Assembly: GCA_041583135.1 (NCBI GenBank)
Contig: JBFHGJ010000015.1
Coordinates: 1-64,000, forward strand
Length of the DNA: 64,000 nucleotides
Direction: 5' to 3'
Source: JABSOG01 sp041583135
Lineage (GTDB): Bacteria; Pseudomonadota; Gammaproteobacteria; Enterobacterales; Alteromonadaceae
Below the pieces are notes generated by a model that was not told the origin of the DNA, searched no databases, and saw only the letters and a list, made by a program, of their open reading frames with translations. Within the stretch, counting starts at the first letter, position 1. Each line of letters opens with the position of its first letter. This document shows, piece after piece, positions 26,291 to 36,100 of this stretch. A program made the position numbers and the translations under genes.

Positions 26291-27472
26291 TTGAAAAGAG
26301 CATTACTGGCGGCGGCACTTTTGCCCACTATGGCCGCTGCACAAACAGAGTTTAACGGCAAAATCTTTATGGAGAGCCGCTTTTTTAGCGAAAGCGGCCT
26401 TTACAGCAGTCAGCCGGACAATCAATTGTCGATAATGGCCGAAGGCGAGCTTTATACCTCATGGAACGATGGCAATGACTCATTGGTGTTCAAACCGTTT
26501 GTCCGCTTTGACAGTCAAGACAGCGAAAGAACCCACAGCGATATCAGAGAGCTGATGTGGCTCCATGTCGGCGATGGCTGGGAGCTACGCGGCGGTATCG
26601 GCAAGGTCTATTGGGGCGTCACCGAGTCTTTGCACTTGGTTGATGTGATCAATCAAACCGATTTGGTCGAGTCGGTCGATGGTGAGAAAAAACTTGGTCA
26701 ACCAATGGTTCACCTGACCCTACTAAAAGACTGGGGCACCATCGACGCTTTTGTTCTGCCTTACTTTAGAGAGTCACGTTTCAACTCATTGGATGGTCGT
26801 TTCTCATACGGCCTGCCGGTACGAGATGATTTGGCGCAATTTGAATCCGGCGCCGAAGAAAAGCACATCGACTTTGCCCTGCGCTGGAGCAAGTCCATCG
26901 ATGTCTGGGATATTGGTCTGTCCTATTTTAACGGCACCAACCGCGACGCCGACTTTAACCTTGGCGCCGACAACAACGGCCTGTATTTTACGCCATACTA
27001 CTGGCAGATGGAGCAAATCGGTGCCGACATTCAGGCAACGGTCGATTCATGGTTGTGGAAAGTCGAAGCGATACACCGTAGCACCGGGCTAGAGTCGTAC
27101 ACCGCCGCCGATATTGGCTTTGAATACACCTATAGCGGTGTATTTGATCAAGTGTGGGACTTAGGTGTGCTAATGGAATATCAATACGACAGCCGTGATG
27201 AAGCACCAATCGTGCCTGCGCAAAACGACCTTTTCGTCGGCGCAAGATTGGCGCTCAACGACGAAGATGGCACCGCGATATTGTTCGGTATCGTCCAGGA
27301 TTTAGAGCGCAGCAGCTCTCGTAGTGGTCTACTGGAAGCATCGAGCCGTATTAACGGCAATTGGAAATGGCGAATCGATGCTTGGCTGTTCCAATCAGAA
27401 CACCCCGATGAATTTGCCTACGCCGTGCGCCGTGACGACTTTGTCCAACTGGCATTGGAATATTATTTTTAG
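26291..27472 (+). CDS. Outer-membrane beta-barrel protein of the exporter cluster
   Basis: A 393-residue protein started by TTG at 26291 with AAGGA 7 bases before. The signal peptide ends MAAAQ. The mature part is a run of amphipathic strands with aromatic girdles (GELYTSWNDG, LHVGDGWELRGGIGKVYWG, WLWKVEAIHRSTG) and closes with LALEYYF, whose terminal Phe is the usual outer-membrane insertion signal. It resembles the DUF1302-type porins that accompany MMPL and LolA-like genes, but no exact family is claimed. In context it could be the outer-membrane end of a lipid transport path. Confidence 0.82.
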   Translation: MKRALLAAALLPTMAAAQTEFNGKIFMESRFFSESGLYSSQPDNQLSIMAEGELYTSWNDGNDSLVFKPFVRFDSQDSERTHSDIRELMWLHVGDGWELRGGIGKVYWGVTESLHLVDVINQTDLVESVDGEKKLGQPMVHLTLLKDWGTIDAFVLPYFRESRFNSLDGRFSYGLPVRDDLAQFESGAEEKHIDFALRWSKSIDVWDIGLSYFNGTNRDADFNLGADNNGLYFTPYYWQMEQIGADIQATVDSWLWKVEAIHRSTGLESYTAADIGFEYTYSGVFDQVWDLGVLMEYQYDSRDEAPIVPAQNDLFVGARLALNDEDGTAILFGIVQDLERSSSRSGLLEASSRINGNWKWRIDAWLFQSEHPDEFAYAVRRDDFVQLALEYYF

Positions 27473-27480
27473 GACGCAGC

Positions 27481-28353
27481 ATGAAAAAAGTCATCATTCC
27501 CATATCCAATCATGACTTCGACCCAAGCGAAGTCGCGATACCTTGGCAGATCTTAAACGACAACGGCGTAGCCGTTTACTTTGCCACCCCCGACGGTAAC
27601 CTAGGTCAGGCAGATCCGCTCATGCTCAGTGGTGAGGGACTCGACCCTTGGGGCTTTATTCCGGTGCTGAAAAAAATCAAACTCATCGGCCTGACCCTAC
27701 GGGCCGATGCCAACGCCCGTAAAGCGTATAGTCAGCTCGAACAAGATGCCAACTTTAAACAACCGCTAAGCTACCAAGACCTTAAAGTTGACGATTTTGA
27801 TGGACTGATATTACCCGGCGGTCACGCCAAAGGCATCAAGCCCTATCTAGAAGATAAAACGCTGGCAACATTCGTTGCCGATTTTTTTGACCATCAAGAT
27901 GCTCAAGGCAGCCACAAGCCCATTGCAGCCGTTTGCCATGGCGTATTGGTGGCAGCAAGAGCCATTTCCAGCAAAAATGGCAAATCTTGCCTTTATGGCA
28001 AGAAAACCACAGGGTTGACTTGGCAGTTGGAAAAAACCGCATGGCAAGTCACTAAATTTGGCGCTAGGTTTTGGGATAGCAGCTACTACCGAACGTATCC
28101 GGAAAACCCCGGTGAGCCTGCAGGTTATCGCAGCACTCAAGCAGAGATCACCCGAGTGTTGGCAAACGAAGCGGACTTTGTCGATGTGCCAAAAGGCGCT
28201 CCCGACTACTTTTATAAAGCGTCCGGTTTTTTTCGCGATACATTAAGCGATGAGCGGCCTGCTCATGTGGTGCAATGTGGCAACTACCTGTCGGGTCGCT
28301 GGCCGGGTGATGTTCATACATTGGCGAAACGCTTTTTGGCGCTGCTGCAATAG
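27481..28353 (+). CDS. DJ-1/PfpI family (type 1 glutamine amidotransferase-like) protein
   Basis: A 290-residue cytoplasmic protein with the DJ-1/PfpI fold: FDGLILPGGHAKG, then the nucleophile elbow AAVCHGV with Cys152 followed by His153. It is longer than a typical PfpI protein (about 170-230), with an insert near 60-100 and an extended C-terminus. It begins 8 bases after the barrel gene with AGGACGC upstream, so it belongs to the tetR-exporter operon. Members of this superfamily act as proteases, glyoxalases or deglycases; the substrate cannot be told from sequence. Confidence 0.85.
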   Translation: MKKVIIPISNHDFDPSEVAIPWQILNDNGVAVYFATPDGNLGQADPLMLSGEGLDPWGFIPVLKKIKLIGLTLRADANARKAYSQLEQDANFKQPLSYQDLKVDDFDGLILPGGHAKGIKPYLEDKTLATFVADFFDHQDAQGSHKPIAAVCHGVLVAARAISSKNGKSCLYGKKTTGLTWQLEKTAWQVTKFGARFWDSSYYRTYPENPGEPAGYRSTQAEITRVLANEADFVDVPKGAPDYFYKASGFFRDTLSDERPAHVVQCGNYLSGRWPGDVHTLAKRFLALLQ

Positions 28354-28358
28354 ACGGC

Positions 28359-28820
28359 TCACTTTAAAAGTGAACGAATATTCATATCTCGCAGCCTAAG
28401 CGCCATACCCGAAATGATCTGATCTTTGAGCTTTTCACGGATACTGGCGGGAAAGCGGTTGAGGGTGTCCTTATCGAGTTTAAGCAGGTAGGTTTCAACG
28501 TCTGCTTTAACCGTCGCACCGTGAGGTTGGTTGTTGATAAAGGCTCCTTCGCCAATGAAGTAGCCGCCCTGCACCTCTGCCACTTTCTGCTTGTTTTCAC
28601 CGACCAAAACACTGGCGCGACCCGAGAGAATAATAAAAAAGCCGTTTTGAACCTCGCCTTCTCTGATGATGCTTTCACCGGCACGACAGTGAATAAAATC
28701 TAAATTGCGGGCGAAAAACACCTTACGTTCTTCAACGCTAAACTTTCTGAAAAAAGGAATGCGATTGAGGATCTCAATCAGCTTCAAATCGTTTATTTTT
28801 ATGCGCTTCATTATTGCCAT
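28359..28820 (-). CDS. Cyclic nucleotide-binding domain protein
   Basis: A 153-residue protein made almost wholly of a CRP/cNMP-type binding domain: FRKFSVEERKVFF, GESIIREGEVQNGFFIILSG, GGYFIGEGAFI and the phosphate-binding-cassette region with ATVKADVETYLL. There is no DNA-binding or catalytic domain after it, so it may be a stand-alone sensor or act through a partner. The start at ATG 28820 follows GAGG; the longer frame upstream lacks family similarity. Its last codons overlap a small inverted repeat facing the DJ-1 gene. Divergent from the YigZ-like gene. Confidence 0.85.
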   Translation of the reverse strand: MAIMKRIKINDLKLIEILNRIPFFRKFSVEERKVFFARNLDFIHCRAGESIIREGEVQNGFFIILSGRASVLVGENKQKVAEVQGGYFIGEGAFINNQPHGATVKADVETYLLKLDKDTLNRFPASIREKLKDQIISGMALRLRDMNIRSLLK

Positions 28821-29033
28821 GATTGTGTACCTCAATGCCTCGCCACACCATAGCCGAAAACCACACAGAGATCCAGCCGTAGCACCGCTTGCCTTCATTG
28901 ATGAAAACGTCGATTCGAGATCTTATCGCAACTTATGTACAATACAGCACACGCACAATTGCAGGTTACGGCAAACACGCCAAACGGTATTTACTATCAC
29001 CCCCTCGTCAACGACCATGAGAGCAAACCAAGC

Positions 29034-29612
29034 ATGATGTCCTACCCCACACCCAAAGCGTTTACCCAAAGTGAATTGGAGATCAAAAAAAGCCGATTTA
29101 TCGCTTGGGCACAAAAGGTAGAAGACAGGCAGCAGGCCATGGCCTTTTTACAAAAAGCCAAATCCGAATATCCCGATGCCCGCCATCATTGCTGGGCCTA
29201 TCAAACCGGTAACCCGCGCTCACCAAACAATGCCGCAATGTCAGACGATGGAGAACCGTCAGGCACTGCCGGTAAGCCGATACTCAACGTATTGCAACAC
29301 AAAGGCGTTGGTGATGTCATGGTGGTTGTGATCCGCTACTTCGGCGGCATCAAGCTCGGCGCCGGCGGTTTGGTCAGAGCATACAGCGGCGCAGCCGAAA
29401 AGGTTATGAGTGAACTCAGCACCGAGCAACACGTTTTGACCTGCGACAAAACCATCGAAATCGACTTCGCCAAAGAGCAACTGCTCAGACATTGGCTAAG
29501 CCAACACCAAGGTACCGTCAAAGAGGTGCAATACGGCCAACAAGTCAAACTCACCGTTGCTTTGCCCGAAGCCCAGCTCAAAGCCCTCGCCGCTTTCACC
29601 GCCGGGATTTAG
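29034..29612 (+). CDS. YigZ/IMPACT family protein
   Basis: A 192-residue cytoplasmic protein of the IMPACT (UPF0029) family. Signature segments are EIKKSRFIA, DARHHCWAY, SDDGEPSGTAGKPIL and VVIRYFGGIKLGAGGLVRAYS, with a C-terminal alpha/beta domain that may bind nucleic acid. The E. coli member YigZ has 204 residues. The start is placed at ATG 29034 (or the next codon) because upstream residues have no counterpart; the ribosome-binding site is weak. The function of the bacterial family is not firmly established. Confidence 0.9.
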   Translation: MMSYPTPKAFTQSELEIKKSRFIAWAQKVEDRQQAMAFLQKAKSEYPDARHHCWAYQTGNPRSPNNAAMSDDGEPSGTAGKPILNVLQHKGVGDVMVVVIRYFGGIKLGAGGLVRAYSGAAEKVMSELSTEQHVLTCDKTIEIDFAKEQLLRHWLSQHQGTVKEVQYGQQVKLTVALPEAQLKALAAFTAGI

Positions 29613-30129
29613 CGTCCAATCTTTGGATTGTACATGCCCATTCCAGCCTTCCCCTAATTATCTAACCTGATGTGATGCTCTCCTCTCATTATCGGCATCT
29701 AGGTGCCATCATTGAGAGCCGCACACTATGACCCAACATAATGTTATAGACATTGTTGTCTGGACCTCTTACTCTATCATATCCGTTTTTGAGCCGTCCT
29801 TGCGCCTGTTCATAGGCAATGGTGCTTATCCACGTCATGGGTTTTCTCTCTATTTACAACAACCATTGAGCCGATGGACAGATTTGGACAACATTGCGGT
29901 CAAATTTTACGGGAATAAAAAGTAAACATATGTTGCCACAAATTTGATAAACGGCAGCAACCGCTGCGGCCAGTAAGGCTTTGCTGTCTGTTGTGGCTAA
30001 CTTTATGTTTTATATTGGCTTTAGTTTGATTTGCGGTTTTGCTTAAATTGGCTATTTTTATGTTCTGTTCCGGGCAAATTTGCATTATTGGCCTATAATA
30101 AACTAGGGTGTGCCTAACGGTAATTCAGG
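29613..30129. other. Intergenic region before the giant gene pair
   Basis: About 517 bases without a convincing gene; the 65-codon frame from 29728 is not protein-like. An imperfect inverted repeat at 29683-29718 (arms starting CTCTCATT and ending ATTGAGAG, inner GGCA/TGCC) follows yigZ and may end its transcript. GCAGC-aacc-GCTGC near 29953 is a small hairpin. TATAAT at 30094-30099 is the best -10 for the giant genes, with no good -35, so an activator or another sigma factor may be needed. The later part is AT-rich. Confidence 0.45.
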
Positions 30130-33100
30130 ATGTCGGATAAAAAAGTGTTGTTAAATAATAACTTACCACCAAAGTCTGAAGTTGAATCCAGTTCTTTTCA
30201 GCAGTCATTAATGCAACCTTTGCGGTTGACTCTTATCTCAATGCTAGCAACAGTGTTTCTGTCTGCCTGTGGTTCGGGAGGTCCTGATAGCGTCAGCGAA
30301 ACGCCGTCCCCTCAGCCAGAGCCTAGTGAACCAGCCGAACCGACGCCTGTTCCCTTGCCTTACGAGGTCGTCGAGTTTGATTTTACTCGCGCAGCCGATG
30401 GTGGCGCGTTCCGTTCAGAAAATATCCAGTCTCAAGCCTTCACCAATGGCTCAGGCCAGTTTAAAGTGCCAATCAGCGGCCAAAGCCTGAGCGGCAACAT
30501 TACCGTGTCACTCGATGTTGAAGACCCCGAAGGCATAAAAGCAGTCTATATCGGCTTTAGCGACAACAATTTAGCGCTGCAATTAAGCAGCTGCCAGAGC
30601 AACTGCGCGACCACCTTTTCAACGACAATAAGCGGCATCAACCCACTGGCATTTGGCGGCACATCCGGTGAACAGCTGCTGCAACTTTGGGTCGATGATA
30701 CAGCGGGCAACCGCAGTTTGGTCGATAGCGTCAGCTACAACTGGCAACAAACCATTGTCAGTGGCGTGAGCGGCAATCGCGTCAACAACACCATCGAACT
30801 GTCTTGGAACAGTTTGACCAATTATCTCAGATATAACGTCTATGTTGCCTCCGAGCCAAATATCTCATCGAGCAACTACGCCAGTCTCGCCGACGGCCAA
30901 GCATTTTTGGCATTGAAAAACACCAGCCTCACCCTGACCGGTAAAGAAGACACCAAGACCTTTTACACCTTGGTGACGGCTGTCGATGGCTCAGGTGAAA
31001 GCGCCTTTAGTGAAGAAATGACGTTTTTTGGTCTTGAAGATGCCGTCGATTTGCCGCCGACAGCGGTCAACGACAACTTTAGCCTAAACGAAGACAACAG
31101 CATTAGCGACAACGTCCTTAGCAATGATTTTGACACCGAATCGGAGGTTCTCACCGTCAACCCGGTGCCGCTAACCGGCGTAAGCAATGGCACCCTCACC
31201 TTAGACCAACAAGGCAACTTCAGCTACACCCCCAACGCCAACTTCAATGGTCGTGACGGCTTTGTCTATCAGATCAGCGACGGGGTCGGCAAGACAGATA
31301 CCGCAGTAGTCATCTTTACCATCAATCAAGTCAATGACGCCCCCATTGCATCACCCAATCGCTATAACCTCGATATTGCCACGACAAGCAATCTCGCCAG
31401 CTCCGTTTTAGAAGTTGCCGCGCCGGGACTATTGCGCAATGACGTCGATATCGACAGTCTCAATTTAAGCATAGTGACCGAACCTGTCAGCGCGCCAACT
31501 CAAGGGACTTTACAATTAAATGCCGACGGTAGCTTTATTTACACCGCCAACAGCAACGCCTCAGGTGAAGACAGTTTTGTATACCAAACCATTGATGACA
31601 GCGGCGCCCTATCGGAGCAAAAAACCGTAGTCATCACCTTTAACGCACAAACCCTAGCCCCCATCGCGACGACCGATCACTACAGCCTGCAAGAAAACCA
31701 AGTGTTTGTCACCGACAACAGCTCACCCAACACCTTGTCAGTGCTGAGCAATGACAGCGACGGTGACGACCCACAAAGCCTCACGGTATCGGGCAATATT
31801 GTCGAGCAACCGCAAAACGGTGTCTTAGCAATGAATGCAGACGGCACCTTCAGCTACACGCCGACATCGGGCTATTATGGGGTTGACAGCTTCGTCTATA
31901 CCGTGAGCGACGCTCAGGGCAATAGTGCCCAAGCAGGCGTTAGGCTGGTAGTCAACCGTACCAATACAACGCCGATAGCAGTGGAAGATAACTACAGTTT
32001 AGATGAAGACACCACCTTTAGCGCCGACAGCGTAGCGGGTCTGCTGAGAAATGACTTTGACGCAGATTTCGATCCGATTAGCGTCAACACCAGCGTCTTA
32101 CAACAACCGTTAAACGGCACAGTAGCGGTGAGCGCCGACGGTAGTTTCAGCTACACTCCGGTAGCCAATTTCAGCGGTACCGACAGCTTCCAGTATGAAG
32201 TTCTTGATGACAGCGGCGCCACAGCGTCGGCTAAAGTCAATTTAACGGTGCTCAATGTCAACGATCCGCCAGTGGCCATTGAAGATGGCGCGTCAACCTC
32301 AGAAAACGTCGCCGTCAGTATTGCCGTCTTAGATAACGACTCAGATCCCGAGGGCGATAGCCTCACCATAGTGCAAGCGTCTGTCAGCGCCAATCAAGGC
32401 TCAGTACAGATAGTCAACAACCAGACATTGACCTTTACGCCACGAGCCAACTTTGTCGGCACCGCGCAGATCAGTTACACCATCAGTGATGGTAACGGCG
32501 GCACCGCACAAAGCAGCGTCATCGTATTAGTTGGCGCCGCCAATCAGGCACCGGTTGCCAACGACGACAGCTACAGCGCCACAGAAGATGAAATGTTGAT
32601 CATCAACGCGGCTTCAACTCAACCGATATTGACCGCCAACGACAGCGATGGCGACGGCGATGTCTTGATCGTTGTCCCCCAACCGGTAAGCAATGTCTCC
32701 CATGGTACACTCGTTCTAAGCGCCAGCGGTAACTTCACCTATCAGCCAAACAACAACTTTTTCGGCACCGACAGTTTCGAGTACCAAGTCAGCGACAACT
32801 TAGGCGGAACCGATGTCGCCACGGTAACCATAACCGTCAATCCGGTAAACGACAGCCCGGTAGCAGTTGACGACACTGCACAAACGGCAGAAGAAACCAC
32901 CATGGAGGTCAATGTACTGGCCAACGATGTGGACGTAGACGGCGACAGCCTCACCATTACCTCAGCCTCTGCCAGCCACGGTGGTGTCATCATCAGCGAA
33001 ACCCAAACCTTAGTTTATACGCCGCAACAGAACTATTTTGGTAGCGACATTATCAATTACAGTATTTCTGATGGTAATGGCGGCACAGACTCCGCTCAGG

Positions 33101-36100
33101 TCATGATGACGGTAGTCAACCGTAACGACACACCATCAACCACCAACGACAATGCCACAACCTTACAAAACGTCGCAGTAACAGTCGATGTACTGGCTAA
33201 CGACACGGACATTGACGGTGATACCCTAGTGTTACTTGACGCTACCGCCGATAGCGGCTCTGTAGTGATCAATGCCAACAACACCTTAACCTTTACCCCG
33301 GCGCAAGACTTTTTGGGCGTTGCCACCGTAGACTATACGGCGAGCGACCAAGCCGGTGGCACCGCTGGCGGCTTGTTGTTTGTCACCGTTATCAGCGGCG
33401 CCAGTCCGCCGGTTGCGACCGATGATACTATCTCCACCAATGAAGATACTGATGTACAAATTGATGTGTTGGCCAACGACAGCGATGCCGATGGCGATAC
33501 CCTAACCATCGTAGAAGCCACTGCCGATATTGGCAGTGTTTCGATTAGCAACAATCAGTTGCTGTATTCGCCCCTCGCCGACTTTAACGGCACGGCAACC
33601 ATCAACTACACCATTGCCGATGGCACCGGCAACTTCGACTCGGCCAAAGTAACCGTCACCGTCATACCGCAAAATGATGCGCCGATAGCCAATAATGACG
33701 AACTGATCACCAATGAAGATTCATCGGGTACGGTTAACGTTTTGGCCAATGACAGTGACGACGGCAACAGCCTGCGAGTCAGTGCCGCCCAAGCCGGCAA
33801 CGGCAGTGTCGTTATTTTGCCGGACTTTAGCTTGCTTTATACGCCTGCGGCTGACTTCAACGGCAGCGACATCATCAACTATACTGCCGAAGATGAACAG
33901 GGCTTGCAGGCCGAAGCCATGGTTTTGGTCAGCGTCTTGCCGGTTAACGATCCACCGATACCACAACCCGACAACGCCCAAATTGACGAAGACACACCGC
34001 TAACTATCAATGTTGTAAGCAACGATAGCGATATTGACTCCGCCAACTTGACCGTGGTTGCTGCCGAGGCCGCCAACGGCACGGTTGAAATAGTCAACAG
34101 TGTCTCGTTGCTCTATCAACCAAACACCAACTTCAACGGCAGCGATACCATTAACTACACCATCTCAGATGGCGATGGCGCAACTGCTTCTTCTGCTGTT
34201 TCCGTGACAATCGTGGCGATCAATGATGCGCCGGTAGCACAAGACGACATTGCCGAAACCAATGACGGAGTTGCCATTTCGATTGCCGTTTTAAGCAATG
34301 ACTCTGATATCGACGGCGATCCCTTGACCATCACCGCAGCCAGCGCGCTCCATGGTAGCGTGGTCATAGATGGCGGTACGACTTTGCGCTACACACCAAA
34401 TGACGGCTTTGCCGGTGATGATACCATCAGTTACAGCATTGCCGATCCGCAAGGTCTTAGCGCCAGTGCCAGCGTGGCTGTTAAGGTATATCAAGTCAAT
34501 GATGCGCCGGTAGCGGTTGACGATAGCGCAACCACCAAAGAAGACACGTTGGTCAACATCAATGTATTGGCCAATGACAGCGATAAAGATGGTCAGACAC
34601 TGACCGTAACAGAAGCGACGGCAACATCCGGCACCGTAGTGATCAAAGCCGACAACACCTTAGACTACACTCCTAATGCCAATTTCAATGGCGCAGACAC
34701 CATTGTTTATGCAATATCCGATGGTGCTCTTGGTACGGCGTCGGCCAAAGTCGATGTGACCGTCACCGCCGTCAACGATGCCCCTGTAGCCGCCGACGAT
34801 AGTGCGACAACCGTTGAAGATACCAATGTCACCATAGAGGTACTGGCCAACGATAGCGACGTCGATGATGAAGTGCTACTGGTCAACGTTGTTTCGGTCA
34901 CCAATGGCGGTGCACTGGTCAACCCGGACAATTCGATAACCTACTTCCCGGAAGAAAACTTCTCTGGTGAGGCGCTAATCAACTATACCGTAGCAGATGC
35001 CGCAGGACTCACCGCCAATGCCAAAGTGACCATTACGGTCACCGCAGTCAACGATCCGCCTATTGCCAACAATGACAGCGCCATCACCCAAGAAGATGTA
35101 CCGGTCAACATAAATGTTCTGAGCAATGACTTCGATGCCGAAGGCGACACGCTAAGCGTGACCATACAAAGTGTCAGTAACGGCACCGCCACCCAAAGTG
35201 CAGGCGTGATCAGCTTTGTCCCGACATTAAACTTCAACGGTGAAGGACAAGTTGTTTACCAACTCAGCGATGGCAACAGTACCGCCCAAGCGCAGGTTAC
35301 CATCAATGTGGTCGCAGTAAACGACAACCCGGTAGCACAAGCGGATACAGTAACGGTGGCAGAAGACTCCAACAACACCATCGACGTTTTGAGTAATGAC
35401 AGCGATCCCGATGGCGACTCGCTCACCGTCGCCGATGCGTGGGCCAATAATGGCGTGGTCTCAATTAACAGCGATCAAAGCCTGCAATACAGCCCCGATA
35501 GCAACTTCTCCGGTTTAGATGTGATCAACTATACCGTCATTGACGGTCAGGGGGGCGCAGGTCGTTCTTCTGTCACCATCACCGTCACTCCGGTCAACGA
35601 CCCACCGATTGCAGTACCTGATGAACTCACCATAGATGAAGATACAGTCACCAACATTGCCGTACTGGTGAACGACAGCGACCCTGACAGCGGTGATACA
35701 CTGCGCATTATCAATGCCACAACCAGCAGCGGTTCAGTATCGGTGATCAATATCGGCGGCAGTGATCTAATCAACTATGTGCCGCTGCAAAATTTCAATG
35801 GCCAAGCAACCATCGCCTACACCATTGCCGATACCGATTGCGCCAGCGCGCAAAGTTGTACCGAGCAACACAGCGATAGCGCTGTCGTCACTGTTACCAT
35901 TTCCGCAGTGAACGACTCACCGGTCGTTGCCGATGCCAGCGCCCAAGTGGCAGAAAATGCCAGCAATGGCGACACCGTTGTTGGCGTCTCTGCCAGCGAC
36001 GTAGATGACACACAACTGTTATACGCCATTGTTAGCGGCAATATCGACAGTATCTTCGGTATCAACAGTGCAACCGGTCAAATCAGTGTAACTGACAGAA

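Noticed and set aside
29728..29925. 65-codon open frame before the giant genes
   Set aside because: No Shine-Dalgarno and no protein-like pattern; it lies in a region with hairpins and promoter-like sequence.
31048..35910. Regular spaced repeats considered as a CRISPR-like array
   Set aside because: The repeats are protein-coding modules of about 300 bp with diverged DNA, not short identical repeats with unique spacers.
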